Positions 1 through 9,792 of a stretch of DNA of 64,000 nucleotides are shown one piece after another. The notes under the pieces were generated by a model. That model saw nothing but the letters and a program-made list of their open reading frames with translations, was not told the DNA's origin and did no database searches. Every line of letters starts with the position of its first letter. Position 1 is the stretch's first letter. Source of the stretch: Jiangella asiatica (GTDB taxonomy: Bacteria; Actinomycetota; Actinomycetes; Jiangellales; Jiangellaceae); the NCBI RefSeq assembly GCF_004349065.1, contig NZ_SMKZ01000004.1:124001-188000 (forward strand). The letters run 5' to 3'. A program made the position numbers and the translations under genes.

Positions 1-43
1 TGTCGACGACGACCAGGCCAGCGGGGTCAGAGGTCGTCCTCAT
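1..43 (-). CDS. truB: tRNA pseudouridine(55) synthase TruB, N-terminal fragment (cut by window edge)
   Basis: Only the first 14 codons lie in the window. An ATG at 43 opens a frame reading [14 protein letters not shown], which matches the start of TruB, where a short leader precedes the GLVVVDKP segment. It overlaps the end of rbfA by 17 bases in another frame, suggesting translational coupling. TruB makes pseudouridine 55 in the T-loop of tRNAs. The rbfA-truB order is the usual one. The call rests on a short stretch plus the neighbourhood. Confidence 0.7.
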   Translation of the reverse strand, partial: MRTTSDPAGLVVVD

Positions 44-467
44 CGTCCTCGGCCGGCTTCTTGTACGGGTCGGGGTCGCCGGCGTACTGGGCTTCGGCGG
101 CGGCCCGGGCTACCTGTTCGTCGGACTCGCGGGCCGCGCGCAGCAGGTCGTCGATGTTCGCGGCGTTCTCCGGAATGGCGTCGGCGACGAACTCCAGCGT
201 GGGCGTGAACCGCACGCCGGTGCGCCGGCCGACCTCGGAGCGGACCAGCCCTTTGACACTTTCCAGCGCGGCCGCCGTGGCGGTGCGCTCCTCCTCGTCA
301 CCGTAGACGGTGTAGAAGACGGTCGCGTCGCGCAGGTCGCCGGTGATGCGGGCGTCGGTGACCGTGACGAAGCCCAGCCGGGGGTCCTTGACCCGCCGCT
401 CGAGCGTCTCGGCCGCGATCTCGCGGATCCGGTCGGCCAGCTTGCGTGCCCGCGCAGGATCGGCCAT
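27..467 (-). CDS. rbfA: 30S ribosome-binding factor RbfA
   Basis: Encodes 146 residues. RbfA binds the 30S subunit near 16S rRNA helix 1 and helps late small-subunit maturation and cold adaptation. The N-terminal KH-like region carries [20 protein letters not shown], the family's signature, and a later [15 protein letters not shown] strand; the last ~25 residues are an acidic tail (AEDDEDDL). A good Shine-Dalgarno (AAGGAG) sits 7 bases before the ATG. It follows the DUF503 gene by 30 bases and overlaps truB, so it is part of the nusA-infB operon. Confidence 0.95.
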   Translation of the reverse strand: MADPARARKLADRIREIAAETLERRVKDPRLGFVTVTDARITGDLRDATVFYTVYGDEEERTATAAALESVKGLVRSEVGRRTGVRFTPTLEFVADAIPENAANIDDLLRAARESDEQVARAAAEAQYAGDPDPYKKPAEDDEDDL

Positions 468-497
468 GGACGTACTCCTTCTGATCTACCGGCTGAA

Positions 498-797
498 CTA
501 CCGGTCGTCTTCGTCGTTGTGGATGCGGCGGCCGGTGGACAACAACTCGATCTCCGGCCGCCGGGCGACGTGCTGCTCGACCGCGTCCAGGACCTCGGCG
601 CACCGGCGTTCCTCTGCCGAGACGACGGCGACACCGATCTCCGCGCGCCGATGCAGGTCCTGATGGTTCACCTCGGCGACGGCGACCTCGAACCGCCGCC
701 TGAGCTCGGCCACGATCGGCCGCACGTAGGCGCGCTTCTGCTTCAGCGAGCGCACGTCACCCAGCAGAAGGTCGAAGGTGATCGTTCCGACGAACAC
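498..797 (-). CDS. DUF503 family protein (YlxP-like)
   Basis: Encodes 99 residues starting MFVGTITFDLLL and containing SLKQKRAYVRPI, both typical of the DUF503/YlxP family, followed by the EVNHQDLHRRAEIG and SAEERRCAEVLDAVE segments. The family is small, probably ferredoxin-like in fold, and in actinobacteria and firmicutes sits between infB and rbfA, as here. It is presumed to act around ribosome assembly but has no settled function. The last residues (HNDEDDR) form an acidic tail. Confidence 0.88.
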   Translation of the reverse strand: MFVGTITFDLLLGDVRSLKQKRAYVRPIVAELRRRFEVAVAEVNHQDLHRRAEIGVAVVSAEERRCAEVLDAVEQHVARRPEIELLSTGRRIHNDEDDR

Positions 798-831
798 CGA
801 TTCTCCAAGAAGCCCTCACGAGGGAGTTCTC

Positions 832-870
832 CCGCCCGCACAGGCAAGCATCCCCTGCCTGTGCGGGCGG
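832..870. terminator. Perfect 15-bp hairpin between infB and DUF503
   Basis: Left arm 832-846 and right arm 856-870 are perfectly complementary over 15 bp, mostly G-C, with a 9-base loop. The right arm ends 5 bases from the infB stop codon. No T-run follows on the minus strand, so it may be a partial terminator, a processing site or a 3'-end stabiliser lowering expression of DUF503-rbfA-truB relative to infB. A smaller CCCT/AGGG hairpin follows just before the DUF503 start. Confidence 0.7.
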
Positions 871-875
871 AAGCC

Positions 876-3830
876 TCAGCCGCGCGGCTTCTCCTTCATC
901 TCGTACGTCTCGATGCTGTCGCCCACCTGGATGTCGTTGAAGTTCCCGAGGCTGATACCGCACTCGAACCCTTCGCGGACCTCCGTGACGTCGTCCTTCT
1001 CGCGCCGCAGGGACGCGACAGTGAGGCTCTCGCCAACCACAACGCCGTCACGGACCAGCCGCGCCGACGCGTTGCGCCGGATGAGGCCGTTGGTGACCAT
1101 GCAGCCGGCGATGTTGCCGACGCGGGACGAACGGAACACCTCGCGGATCTCGGCGGTACCGAGCTGGACCTCCTCGAACTCCGGCTTGAGCATGCCCGTG
1201 AGGGCCGCCTCGATCTCCTCGATCGCCGAGTAGATGACCGAGTAGTACCGGATCTCCACACCCTCGCGGTCGGCCAGGTCCTCGACCGTCCGGCTCTGCG
1301 GCCGGACGTTGAAGCCGATGATGATGCCCTGGTCGATGGAGGCGAGGTTGACGTCGTTGGCCGTGATGGCACCGACGCCGCGGTGGATGATGTTGAGGCT
1401 GACCTCGTCGCCCACGTCGATCTTGAGCAGGGCGTCCTCGAGCGCTTCGACCGAGCCGGACACGTCGCCCTTGAGGATCAGGTTCAGCGTCTCGACCTTG
1501 CTCTCGGCCATGAAGCTCTCGAGCGTGACCCGCTTGCGCGCCTTGGCCAGTGCCGCGTTGCGCTCCATCGCCTCGCGCTTCTCGGCGATCTGGCGCGCGG
1601 TGCGGTCGTCGTCGGCGACGAGGAACTTGTCGCCGGCACCGGGCACCGCGGTCAGGCCGAGCACGAGGACCGGACGCGCGGGCTGGGCCTCCTCGACCGG
1701 CTTGCCGTACTCGTCGAGCATGGCCCGGACCCGGCCGTAGGACTGGCCGGTGACGATGGCGTCGCCCGGGCGCAGCGTGCCTCGCTGCACCAGGACGGTG
1801 GCCACCGGGCCGCGGCCGCGGTCGAGGTGACCCTCGATCGCCACGCCGCGGGCCGCCATGTCCGGATTGGCCCGCAGGTCCAGCGCCGCGTCGGCGGTCA
1901 GCAGGACGGCCTCGAGCAGCTTGTCGATGTTGATGCCCGGCTTGGCCGCGACGTCGACGAACATGGTGTCGCCGCCGTACTCCTCGGCCACCAGGTTGTA
2001 CTCGGTGAGCTGCTGGCGGATCTTCGCCGGGTTGGCACCCTCGACGTCGATCTTGTTGACCGCGACGACGATCGGGACGCCGGCGGCCTGGGCGTGGTTC
2101 AGCGCCTCGATGGTCTGCGGCATCACGCCGTCGTCTGCCGCGACGACCAGGATGACGATGTCGGTCACCTGGGCACCACGGGCACGCATGGCGGTGAACG
2201 CCTCGTGACCCGGGGTGTCGATGAACGTGATCGCCCGCGGCTGGCCCTCGTGCTCGACGGACACCTGGTAGGCACCGATGTGCTGGGTGATGCCACCGGC
2301 CTCGGACTCGACGATGTTCTCCTTGCGGATGGCGTCCAGGAGCTTCGTCTTACCGTGGTCGACGTGGCCCATGACGGTGACCACCGGCGGCCGGGGCAGC
2401 AGCGACTCGTCGCCGCCCTCCTCGGCGTCGAAGTCGATGTCGAACGACTCCAGCAGCTCGCGGTCCTCGTCCTCCGGCGACACCATCTGGATGTCGTAGC
2501 CGAGCTCCTCGCCCAGCAGCTTGAAGGTGTCCTCGTCCACCGACTGGGTGGCCGTCACCATCTCGCCGAGGCCGAAGAGCACCTGCACGAGCTGCGCGGG
2601 GTCGACGTCGATCCGCTCGGCGAAGTCGGCCAGGGACGCGCCGCGAGGCAGCCGGACGGCTTCGCCGTTGCCGCGAGGCAGCCGCACACCACCGATGGTG
2701 GGCGCCTGCATGTTGTCGTACTCCTGGCGCTTCTGCCGCTTGCTCTTGCGGCTCTTCGCCGGCTTCCCGCCAGGACGGCCGAACGCGCCGGCCGTGCCAC
2801 CACGGCCGCGGCCGCCGGGACCGGGACGGCCACCGCCGCCACCGAACCCACCGCCGCCGCCGGGACGGCCGCCGCCACCGGGGCCGCCGAACCCACCGCC
2901 GCCACCAGGACGACCACCGCCGCCACCGGGACGGCCACCGCCGCCACCGGGACCGCCACGGCTCGGACGCGCGCCACGGTCGCCGCCGCCACCGCCACCG
3001 CCGCCACGCTCGGAACCGGGACGGCTGGACGGCCGCGGCGGCATCATGCCCGGGTTGGGCCGAGGACCGCCGGGACCGGCCGAACCGCCCGGACGCGGCG
3101 CCGGCGCACCGGACCCACCGCGCCCTTCGGCGTCGCGGCGCTGGCCGGGCCGCTGCATGCCGGTGGAACCACCGGACGAGAACGGGTTGTTGCCCGGACG
3201 CGGACCGCCGCCGGGGCGGGGCCGGCCCATGCCGGTGCTCTCGCCACCGAACGGGTTGTTGCCCGGACGCGGACCGGACGTGCGCGACGCCGGGCCGGGC
3301 TTGGGGGCACCCTGACGCGGGCGCTCCTGGCCGGGGCGCGGCGCGCCCTGGGCCGGCCGCTGGCCCTGGTCACCCTGGCGCTGGCCGGGGCTCGGTGCCC
3401 CCGGACGCGGCGCCGGGCCGGGCTTGGGACCACCCTGACGCGGACTCGGGCTCGGACCCGGGCGCGGTGCCGGGCGTGCCGGTGCGGCCGGTGCCTGCGT
3501 TTCGGCGGCCGGTGCGGCCGGTGCCTGCGTTTCGGCGGCCGGTGCGGCCGGTGCCTGCGTTTCGGCCGCCGGTGCGGCCGGTGTCGGCGCGGCGGGTGCC
3601 GCTGCCGGCGTGCTCGGGCGTGCGGACACGCCAGGTCGACCAGGCGCACGCTTGGTGGGCCTGGTGGATGCTTGGTTGGCGAACGCCTCCCGCAACCTGC
3701 GGACGACGGGAGCCTCGACGGTCGACGATGCCGACTTGACGTACTCTCCGAGGTCGCCCAGCTTGCCGAGGACGTCCTTGCTCGTCACACCGAGCTCTTT
3801 GGCGAGCTCGTGTACCCGGACCTTTGCCAC
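876..3830 (-). CDS. infB: Translation initiation factor IF-2
   Basis: Encodes 984 residues. IF-2 is the GTPase that brings initiator fMet-tRNA to the 30S subunit and promotes 50S joining. The N-terminal IF2_N helix ([15 protein letters not shown]) is followed by a very long Pro/Ala/Gly/Arg-rich region (about 50-370), a second IF2_N segment ([17 protein letters not shown]) and the GTPase domain with GHVDHGKT near 488-495, DTPGHEAF, and NKID; domains II-IV follow to the C-terminus. The GTG start has an AAGGAG 6-7 bases upstream. The low-complexity part includes three exact-length 30-bp repeats and Gly-rich GGGGGRPG blocks. Confidence 0.97.
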   Translation of the reverse strand: MAKVRVHELAKELGVTSKDVLGKLGDLGEYVKSASSTVEAPVVRRLREAFANQASTRPTKRAPGRPGVSARPSTPAAAPAAPTPAAPAAETQAPAAPAAETQAPAAPAAETQAPAAPARPAPRPGPSPSPRQGGPKPGPAPRPGAPSPGQRQGDQGQRPAQGAPRPGQERPRQGAPKPGPASRTSGPRPGNNPFGGESTGMGRPRPGGGPRPGNNPFSSGGSTGMQRPGQRRDAEGRGGSGAPAPRPGGSAGPGGPRPNPGMMPPRPSSRPGSERGGGGGGGGDRGARPSRGGPGGGGGRPGGGGGRPGGGGGFGGPGGGGRPGGGGGFGGGGGRPGPGGRGRGGTAGAFGRPGGKPAKSRKSKRQKRQEYDNMQAPTIGGVRLPRGNGEAVRLPRGASLADFAERIDVDPAQLVQVLFGLGEMVTATQSVDEDTFKLLGEELGYDIQMVSPEDEDRELLESFDIDFDAEEGGDESLLPRPPVVTVMGHVDHGKTKLLDAIRKENIVESEAGGITQHIGAYQVSVEHEGQPRAITFIDTPGHEAFTAMRARGAQVTDIVILVVAADDGVMPQTIEALNHAQAAGVPIVVAVNKIDVEGANPAKIRQQLTEYNLVAEEYGGDTMFVDVAAKPGINIDKLLEAVLLTADAALDLRANPDMAARGVAIEGHLDRGRGPVATVLVQRGTLRPGDAIVTGQSYGRVRAMLDEYGKPVEEAQPARPVLVLGLTAVPGAGDKFLVADDDRTARQIAEKREAMERNAALAKARKRVTLESFMAESKVETLNLILKGDVSGSVEALEDALLKIDVGDEVSLNIIHRGVGAITANDVNLASIDQGIIIGFNVRPQSRTVEDLADREGVEIRYYSVIYSAIEEIEAALTGMLKPEFEEVQLGTAEIREVFRSSRVGNIAGCMVTNGLIRRNASARLVRDGVVVGESLTVASLRREKDDVTEVREGFECGISLGNFNDIQVGDSIETYEMKEKPRG
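3481..3570. repeat. Three tandem 30-bp copies inside infB
   Basis: Positions 3481-3510, 3511-3540 and 3541-3570 are near-identical 30-bp units (one mismatch seen in the third), with a partial fourth copy after them. Each encodes a 10-residue Ala/Pro-rich unit containing [10 protein letters not shown] in the disordered N-terminal part of IF-2. The unit length is a multiple of three, so copy-number change would keep the frame. Confidence 0.9.
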
Positions 3831-3920
3831 TGCTCTCCTTCTCGGCCCGGGCGTGTCGGCTCGGACCGGCTAGGTGGTGCGCGTGCTCATCGCTGCGTGC
3901 TCATCGAGCGCTCGTGAGCG

Positions 3921-4259
3921 TCACGTCGTGTCTCCTTCTGCCTGGCCGGCCGGCCGTTTCGGCCGTCCGGATCGATCCTCTTGCCCGGCGAGCCGCCGAC
4001 GCAGCTCTGTGACGTCGAGCGGCCCCTCGCGGCGCAATGCGCGCGAGAACGCCCGACGTCGCTCGGCTTGGTCGAGGCATTCCGGGTTCGGGTGCAGGTA
4101 CGCACCGCGGCCCGGAAGCCGGCCGTCGTGGTCGGGAACCAGCGCACCAGGTGCACCGGCACCGCCCGCGACGACGCGGAGCAGTTCGGACTTCACCGCA
4201 CGGGACCGGCAACCTATACAGGTGCGTACAGGTGACCGGCCGGGCGCGCGGTCTTTCAC
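3921..4259 (-). CDS. ylxR: YlxR family (DUF448) RNA-binding protein
   Basis: Encodes 112 residues with the YlxR signature RTCIGCR near the start, then GRGAYLHPNPEC and RRAFSRALRR. The family is a small nucleic-acid-binding fold encoded between nusA and infB in most Gram-positive bacteria. The listed start is a GTG with no Shine-Dalgarno; a TAAACT box (4266-4271 on the minus strand) lies 6 bases before it, which would fit a leaderless internal transcript. A second in-frame GTA/Val precedes RTCIGC but is not a start. The tail after residue 85 is Arg/Gly-rich and probably disordered. Confidence 0.9.
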   Translation of the reverse strand: MKDRAPGRSPVRTCIGCRSRAVKSELLRVVAGGAGAPGALVPDHDGRLPGRGAYLHPNPECLDQAERRRAFSRALRREGPLDVTELRRRLAGQEDRSGRPKRPAGQAEGDTT

Positions 4260-4293
4260 TCGAACAGTTTAGCGTCTATCGGGAGCGAAACGG

Positions 4294-5295
4294 TCACGCG
4301 GGAGCACCGGCGGCCCGATCCGAGGTTTCCGGCTCGGTATCGGACCTGATGTCGATGCGCCATCCGGTCAGCCTGGCGGCCAGCCGGGCGTTCTGTCCCT
4401 CGCGGCCGATGGCCAGGGACAGCTGGAAGTCGGGCACCGTCACGCGGGCCGATCGTGCCTGCTCGTCGACGATCTCAACGCGCTGCACCCGGGCCGGCGA
4501 CAGCGCGTGCGCCACCAGCTCGGCGGGGTCGTCGGACCAGTCGACGATGTCGATCTTCTCGCCGTGCAGCTCGGTCATGACCGCACGCACCCGCGAGCCC
4601 ATCGGGCCGATGCAGGCGCCCTTGGCGTTGACGCCCGGGACGGTGGAATGGACCGCGATCTTGGTGCGGTGCCCGGCCTCGCGCGCGATGCCGGCGATGC
4701 GCACCGTGCCGTCGGCGATCTCCGGCACCTCGAGCGTGAAGAGCTTCTTGACCAGGTTGGGGTGGGTCCGCGACACCGTGACCACGGGTCCGTGCGGCCC
4801 CTTGCGCACCTGGACGACGTAGCAGCGGATGCGGCTGCCGTGCTCGTAGCGCTCGCCCGGCACCTGCTCGGCCGGCGGCAGCACCGCCTCGAGCTTGCCG
4901 AGGTTGACCATGACGGTGCGCGGGTCGCGGCCCTGCTGGATGGTGCCGGAGACGATCTCGCCCTCGCGGTCGAGGAAGTCGCCGAAGGTGTTCTCGTCCT
5001 CGGCGTCGCGCAGCCGCTGCAGGATCTCCTGCTTGGCCGTGGTGGCCGCGATCCGGCCGAAGCCCTCGGGAGTGTCGTCCCACTCGCGCACGACGGTGCC
5101 GTCCTCGTCCACCTCCTGGGCCCAGACGGTGACGTGACCGGTCTTGCGGTCGAGCTCGACGCGGGCCCGCGGCTGGTGGCTCTCCGTGCGCTGGTAGGCC
5201 AGCAGGAGGGCACGCTCCGTCGCCTCGACCACGAGATCGAAGGAGATGTCCTTCTCCCGCTCCAGCGCTCTCAGGAGCGAAAGGTCGATGTCCAC
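4294..5295 (-). CDS. nusA: Transcription termination/antitermination protein NusA
   Basis: Encodes 333 residues from the GTG at 5295, giving [12 protein letters not shown], the usual actinobacterial N-terminus; an in-frame ATG at 5343 would overlap rimP by 38 bases. NusA binds RNA polymerase and modulates pausing, termination and rRNA antitermination. Order of domains: RNAP-binding N-terminal domain (1-115), S1 domain (about 120-185, [14 protein letters not shown]), then two KH domains ([15 protein letters not shown] and [18 protein letters not shown]). It lacks the C-terminal acidic repeats of proteobacterial NusA, as is normal in this phylum. It follows rimP by 10 bases. Confidence 0.96.
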   Translation of the reverse strand: MDIDLSLLRALEREKDISFDLVVEATERALLLAYQRTESHQPRARVELDRKTGHVTVWAQEVDEDGTVVREWDDTPEGFGRIAATTAKQEILQRLRDAEDENTFGDFLDREGEIVSGTIQQGRDPRTVMVNLGKLEAVLPPAEQVPGERYEHGSRIRCYVVQVRKGPHGPVVTVSRTHPNLVKKLFTLEVPEIADGTVRIAGIAREAGHRTKIAVHSTVPGVNAKGACIGPMGSRVRAVMTELHGEKIDIVDWSDDPAELVAHALSPARVQRVEIVDEQARSARVTVPDFQLSLAIGREGQNARLAARLTGWRIDIRSDTEPETSDRAAGAPA

Positions 5296-5305
5296 GGGTC
5301 TCTCG

Positions 5306-5797
5306 TCACTCCTCGTCGCTGTCGGTGTCGTCGTCGCCGCCACGGCGGAACTCGACCTGGATCTTGGCCTTGCGGACGTCGCCGTAGGCGACCTCGCGCT
5401 CGCCGGCGCCGTCGACCTCGAGGACGGCGGTCTCGGCGCCGGCGGAGACGACTCGCCCGGTGACGTCGCCGCCCTCGTGCAGGACCGCCCTGACCAGCCG
5501 GCCGGTGGCCCGCCGCCAGTGCCGCGGCAGGGTCAACGGCCGCGACACGCCGGGTGAGCTCACCTCGAGGGTGTACGGCCTGTCGCCCATGACGTCGGAG
5601 TCGTCGAGCGCGCGAGAGATGAGCCGGGAGGCCTCGGCGCAGCGGTCGAGGTCGACCCCGCCGTCGGCGTCGACGACGATCCGCAGCCGGCTGCGCCGGC
5701 CGGCCTGGGTGAGGTCGAGAGCCTCCAGGTCGAGGCCTTCTGACACCACGACCGGCTCGATGACCTGCTGCAGAAGGTCACGGGTATCGGAAGTCAT
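5306..5797 (-). CDS. rimP: Ribosome maturation factor RimP
   Basis: Encodes 163 residues. RimP assists 30S assembly. The N-terminal alpha/beta domain contains [18 protein letters not shown] and [21 protein letters not shown]; the centre has the family hallmark [14 protein letters not shown]; the C-terminal SH3-like domain ends [12 protein letters not shown] followed by an acidic tail. It is the first gene of the rimP-nusA-ylxR-infB operon and is divergent from the lipoprotein gene at 5884, with 86 bases between them. Confidence 0.95.
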   Translation of the reverse strand: MTSDTRDLLQQVIEPVVVSEGLDLEALDLTQAGRRSRLRIVVDADGGVDLDRCAEASRLISRALDDSDVMGDRPYTLEVSSPGVSRPLTLPRHWRRATGRLVRAVLHEGGDVTGRVVSAGAETAVLEVDGAGEREVAYGDVRKAKIQVEFRRGGDDDTDSDEE

Positions 5798-5883
5798 CCG
5801 TGCCCTCCTCGATGTCGAGTTGTCTCATCTACTGGTCCTGCTACTTGACGTCCCTGCCGCCAAGAGTAGCCAAGACTACAGCG

Positions 5884-6432
5884 ATGGCCGGGCAGGTTAC
5901 GGTGTCCCACGTGATCGAGACGGTGGACGCGCGGCGCAGGCGGCTGCTCGTGACGCTCCTGGGTGCTCCTGTCGCGGCGACGCTGGCCGGCGCGGCGCTG
6001 ACCGGCTGTTCCGCCGACCCCCGCCCCAAGGCCGCGCCCGGGGCCCGTGCCGAGCTGGACGCGGACGTGAAGGTCCGCTGGAGCGCGGCCGACGGCGAGC
6101 AGGCGCTGCTGGCCCTGCACGCCGCCACGGTCGCCGCCCATCCAGGGCTCGCCGAGCGGCTGGCGCCGCTGACCGCGCATCACGACGAGCACCTCGCGGC
6201 GCTGCGTGACGACGGGCCGCTGCCGTTCGGCGCCCGCGACGACACCGCGCCGGCCGCTCCGGAGGTCCCGGCCGACCCCGCGGCCGCTCTGGCCGCCGTC
6301 GTCGAGGCCGAGCGTGCCGCCGGCGACGCCCGGTTGACGGACTGCCTGGCCGCAGCGGGCCCGCGGCTGGCGGCGGTGCTGGCCGCGATCGCCGCGGCCG
6401 AGGCCGGGCACGGGGTGGTGCTCGCGTCATGA
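5884..6432 (+). CDS. Putative lipoprotein with a ferritin-like helical region
   Basis: About 182 residues from the ATG at 5884; a GTG at 5902 is an alternative start. A twin-arginine-rich N-terminus (RRRRLL), a hydrophobic stretch and a lipobox LTGC indicate an exported lipoprotein. The body is Ala-rich helix with HAATVAAHPGLAERLAPL and HHDEHLAALRDD, the spaced acidic and His residues of a ferritin-like bundle. It overlaps the next gene, a DUF4439 protein, by 4 bases (ATGA). The pairing of the two is seen in other actinobacteria next to rimP; the function is not known. Confidence 0.7.
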   Translation: MAGQVTVSHVIETVDARRRRLLVTLLGAPVAATLAGAALTGCSADPRPKAAPGARAELDADVKVRWSAADGEQALLALHAATVAAHPGLAERLAPLTAHHDEHLAALRDDGPLPFGARDDTAPAAPEVPADPAAALAAVVEAERAAGDARLTDCLAAAGPRLAAVLAAIAAAEAGHGVVLAS

Positions 6433-6860
6433 GCACCGTCGACGCCTCGGTCGAAGCCGCTCAGGCCGCACTGGCCGGCGAGCACGCCTGCGTGTACGGC
6501 TACGGCGTCGTCGGCGCCCACCTGCCCGACGACGGCGTCCCGGCCCGCCGCGCGCTGGCCGCGCACCGGGACCGCCGCGAGGCGCTGGCCGCACAGCTGC
6601 GCGCGGCCGGTGCGGAACCCGTGGCCGCCGAGCCCGGGTACGCGCTGCCGGAGCCGGTGAGCGACGAGTCCGGTGCCCGGCGGCTGGCGGCCACCATGGA
6701 GCAGCGGCTCGCGGGCCTCTACGCCGACCTGGTGGCGGCCGCGGCGACGCCGGAGCTGCGCGAGCTGGCCGCCCGCGGCGTCGTCACGGCCGCCGTCGAC
6801 GCGCTGACGTGGGGTGCGGCCCCGGTCGCGTTCCCCGGCCTGGACGGCCGAGTGGGCTGA
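6429..6860 (+). CDS. DUF4439 (ferritin-like) domain protein
   Basis: Encodes 143 residues. The segment ALAGEHACVYGYGVVGAHL near residue 14-32 and the conserved His/Glu-rich helices (AHRDRREALAAQL, YALPEPVSDESGARRLA) are those of DUF4439, a soluble four-helix ferritin-like domain. It is translationally coupled to the preceding lipoprotein gene. Its last 77 bases overlap the 3' end of the convergent EamA transporter gene. Whether it binds metal is unknown. Confidence 0.82.
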   Translation: MSTVDASVEAAQAALAGEHACVYGYGVVGAHLPDDGVPARRALAAHRDRREALAAQLRAAGAEPVAAEPGYALPEPVSDESGARRLAATMEQRLAGLYADLVAAAATPELRELAARGVVTAAVDALTWGAAPVAFPGLDGRVG

Positions 6861-7803
6861 CCCCGTCGTCGGCGGTCGTGGTGGGTCGGCTCCGCCGCAG
6901 CGACGTCAGCAGCACGGCAACGCCGATCAAGACCGCACCGGCCAGGCCCCCGGCACCCAGCCGCTCGTCCAGGACGACGACACCGAGCACGGCCGCCGTC
7001 AACGGCTCCAGCAGCGCGATCAGCGCCGCGGACCCGGTAGCGACCGAGCGGAGCCCGGTGAAGAACAGGCCGTACGCCAGCGCCGTCGGCGCTAGCCCCA
7101 GGAAGACCAGCAGGCCCAGCGTCGACGGTTCGAGGTCGACGGCGACGCCGCCGGTCACCGCGGCCAGCGGCAGCAGCACCAGACCGCCGACGCAGAACGA
7201 CAGGCCGGCGGTCGGCAGCGGGCCGAGGTCGTCGACGGGACGGGCGCCGAGCATGGTGATGGTCGCGAAGCCGGCCGCCGAGCCCAGCGCGCACGCGGTG
7301 CCGGCCAGCACCGCCGCCGGGTCGCCGGCCGCCGGCGTGCCGACCAGCAGTGCCAGTCCGGCGACGGCGGTCGTGACCGCCACCCCGGTCCGCGCGTCCG
7401 GTCGCTGCCGACCCAACAGTCCCTCCGCGGCCACGACGAGCACCGGCGACGACCCGAGCGTGATCAGGGTGGCCAGGCTCACCGAGGTCAGCGAGACCGC
7501 GGCGAAGTAGCAGCTCTGGTACATAGCGGCGAGCAGACCCAGCGCGACCAGCCGGCGCGCGCCGCGGCCGTGCAGGCGCAGGCGGTGCAGCCGGCCGGTG
7601 AGCAGCAGCCAGCCGACCACCAGCCCGCCGCCGATCGCCAGACGGTACGCGGCGACGCCGAGCGGCGCGAGGCCGGTGCGGTCGATGATCAGGGCGCCGC
7701 AGAGCCCGCCGGTCCCCCACAGCAGGCCGGCACCGATGACGGCCAGCAGATGGGTCCGCGAGAGGACAGGCGCGGACGGTTCGATGGTTCGGGTGTGTTC
7801 CAC
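6784..7803 (-). CDS. EamA/DMT-family transporter
   Basis: Encodes 339 residues. The protein has two EamA repeats of about five membrane helices each: the first starts LLAVIGAGLLWGTGGLCGAL and the second around GTACALGSAAGFATITMLG, ending LLEPLTAAVLGVVVLDERL, a typical EamA motif. Such proteins export small metabolites such as amino acids; the substrate cannot be inferred. The GTG start has GGAG 7 bases upstream. After the last helix a basic, Pro-rich tail of ~40 residues (ending RRRRP) is encoded in the stretch that overlaps the opposite DUF4439 gene. Confidence 0.9.
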   Translation of the reverse strand: MEHTRTIEPSAPVLSRTHLLAVIGAGLLWGTGGLCGALIIDRTGLAPLGVAAYRLAIGGGLVVGWLLLTGRLHRLRLHGRGARRLVALGLLAAMYQSCYFAAVSLTSVSLATLITLGSSPVLVVAAEGLLGRQRPDARTGVAVTTAVAGLALLVGTPAAGDPAAVLAGTACALGSAAGFATITMLGARPVDDLGPLPTAGLSFCVGGLVLLPLAAVTGGVAVDLEPSTLGLLVFLGLAPTALAYGLFFTGLRSVATGSAALIALLEPLTAAVLGVVVLDERLGAGGLAGAVLIGVAVLLTSLRRSRPTTTADDGVSPLGRPGRGTRPGPHPTSARRRRP

Positions 7804-7861
7804 GGATCAGCTCCAGCGACGAGTGCCGACATGACGCGCGGGAGCGGGACACGACGACAAA

Positions 7862-7890
7862 GCCGGCCGCCCTCGACAGGGCGGGCCGGC
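7862..7890 (-). terminator. Intrinsic terminator downstream of proS, with two more hairpins beside it
   Basis: GCCGGCC-GCCCT (7862-7873) pairs with AGGGC-GGGCCGGC (7878-7890) around a 4-base loop, with one bulged base. Read on the minus strand it is followed by CTTTGTC, so it fits a rho-independent terminator for proS, whose stop is ~70 bases upstream. Between it and proS are two further short hairpins, GCGCG/CGCGC and CCCCGC/GCGGGG (about 7890-7925), making a stack of three. Confidence 0.75.
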
Positions 7891-7962
7891 GCGCTGAAAC
7901 GCGCGCCCCGCTAGAGAGCGGGGGGCGGGGTGACCAGGAACAACCGATGCACGAGCGAGATT

Positions 7963-9723
7963 CTACGGCACGACCAGCCGGGCCAGATGCGACGCCGCGT
8001 CGGCCACCGCGACGTTCTCGCGCTCACCGGTCGTGCGGTCCTTGACCTCGACGACGCCGTCGGCCAGGCCACGTCCGACGACGACGATGGTCGGCACCCC
8101 GATCAACTCGGAGTCCTTGAACTTCACGCCGGGGCTGACGCCGCGGCGGTCGTCGTACAGCACCCGGACCCCGGCCGCGTCGAGCTCGCCGGCCAGCCGG
8201 TCGGCGGCCTCGAACACGGCGTCGTCCTTGCCGGTGGCGACCAGGTGGACGTCGGCCGGCGCGACCTCGCGCGGCCAGATGATGCCGGCGTCGTCGTGGG
8301 AGTTCTCGACGATCGCCGCCACCGCGCGGGACACGCCGACCCCGTAGGAGCCCATGGTGACCGGGACGAGCTTGCCGTTCTCGTCCAGGACCTGCAGGCC
8401 CAGCGCCTCGGCGTACGTGCGGCCGAGCTGGAAGATGTGCCCCATCTCGATCCCGCGCGCCGTCTCCAGCGGGCCGGACCCGTCGGGTGCGGGGTCGCCG
8501 GCGCGGACCTCGGCGGCCTCGATGGTGCCGTCCGGGGTGAAGTCGCGCCCGGCCACCAGGTCGATGACGTGCCGGCCGGGCTCGTCGGCGCCGGTGACCC
8601 AGCGGGTGCCCTCGACCACGCGCGGGTCGACGAGGTACCGGATACCGGAGGGGTTCTTCTCCCCCAGCACGCCCGGGCCGATGTAGCCGCGGACCAGCGC
8701 CGGGTGGGCCGCGAAATCGGCCTCGGTGAACGGTTCGACGACGGCCGGCTCGACCTGCGCCTGCAGCCGCTTCTCGTCGACCTCGCGGTCGCCTGGTAGG
8801 CCGATCGCCAATGGTTCCCGCGAGCCATCTGGATGGCGCACGACGACCAGTACGTTCTTCAACGTGTCGCCGGCCTGCCAGCGCCGGTCGTCGCGTGGGA
8901 AGTGCGCGTTGAGGTGGTCGACGAGGGTCTCGATGGTCGGCGTGTCCGGCGTGTCCTCGGCGTGGGCGGCGGGCACGTCGTCGTAGGCCACCGGCGGCGG
9001 CACGGGAGTCGTCACGGCCTCGACGTTGGCCGCGTAGCCGCCGGGCGAGCGGACGTAGGTGTCCTCGCCGTTCACGGCCGTGACCAGGAACTCCTCGCTG
9101 GCCGAGCCGCCCATGGCGCCGGAGGTGGCCTTGACGATGACGTACTCGAGGCCGAGCCGGTCGAAGATCTTGATGTAGGCGCCGCGGTGGGCGAGGTAGG
9201 ACTTCATGAACGCCTCGTCGGAGACGTCGAAGGAGTACGAGTCCTTCATGACGAACTCGCGGCCGCGCAGGATGCCGGCGCGCGGCCGGGCCTCGTCGCG
9301 GTACTTCGTCTGGATCTGATACAGCGACAGCGGCAGGTCCTTGTACGACGAGTACAGGTCCTTCACCAGCAGCGTGAACATCTCCTCGTGCGTCGGCCCG
9401 AGCAGGTAGTCGCCGCCCTTGCGGTCCTGGAGCCGGAAGATGTTGTCGCCGTACTCCTCCCATCGGTTGGTGGCCTCGTAGGGCTCGCGCGGCAACAGCG
9501 CCGGGAAGTGGACCTCCTGCGCGCCGATGGCGTCCATCTCCTCGCGCACGATCTTCTCGACGTTGCGCAGCACGGTGTAGCCCAGCGGCAGCCAGGAGTA
9601 GATGCCGGGTGCGGCGCGACGGACGTACCCGGCGCGAACGAGCAGCTTGTGGCTCGGCACCTCGGCGTCGACCGGGTCGTCGCGCAGGGTTCGCAGGAAC
9701 AACGTCGACATGCGCAGGATCAC
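7963..9723 (-). CDS. proS: Prolyl-tRNA synthetase (bacterial type with editing domain)
   Basis: Encodes 586 residues from the GTG at 9723, which has GGAG 6 bases upstream; a TTG at 9735 and ATG at 9711 are less likely. It charges tRNA-Pro. Class II motifs are visible: motif 1 region [20 protein letters not shown], motif 2 [12 protein letters not shown] and motif 3 [14 protein letters not shown]. Between motifs 2 and 3 is the ~180-residue INS domain that deacylates Ala-tRNA-Pro, and the C-terminus holds the anticodon-binding domain ([10 protein letters not shown] onward). A terminator follows at 7862-7890. Confidence 0.97.
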   Translation of the reverse strand: MILRMSTLFLRTLRDDPVDAEVPSHKLLVRAGYVRRAAPGIYSWLPLGYTVLRNVEKIVREEMDAIGAQEVHFPALLPREPYEATNRWEEYGDNIFRLQDRKGGDYLLGPTHEEMFTLLVKDLYSSYKDLPLSLYQIQTKYRDEARPRAGILRGREFVMKDSYSFDVSDEAFMKSYLAHRGAYIKIFDRLGLEYVIVKATSGAMGGSASEEFLVTAVNGEDTYVRSPGGYAANVEAVTTPVPPPVAYDDVPAAHAEDTPDTPTIETLVDHLNAHFPRDDRRWQAGDTLKNVLVVVRHPDGSREPLAIGLPGDREVDEKRLQAQVEPAVVEPFTEADFAAHPALVRGYIGPGVLGEKNPSGIRYLVDPRVVEGTRWVTGADEPGRHVIDLVAGRDFTPDGTIEAAEVRAGDPAPDGSGPLETARGIEMGHIFQLGRTYAEALGLQVLDENGKLVPVTMGSYGVGVSRAVAAIVENSHDDAGIIWPREVAPADVHLVATGKDDAVFEAADRLAGELDAAGVRVLYDDRRGVSPGVKFKDSELIGVPTIVVVGRGLADGVVEVKDRTTGERENVAVADAASHLARLVVP

Positions 9724-9792
9724 GGAGAGCTCCAACCGGCTCGCGAGGCGGTAGTAACGAAGGACGAGGATAACCGCCGGCTCAGCGGCCGG

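Noticed and set aside
3481-3570. CRISPR-like short regular repeats
   Set aside because: Units are contiguous with no spacers and stay in the infB frame; a coding minisatellite.
519-3917. 1132-codon open frame on the + strand opposite infB and DUF503
   Set aside because: Antisense to well-identified genes; composition (His/Asp/Arg/Leu shadow) is that of the complement of a GC-rich frame, with no family resemblance or ribosome site.
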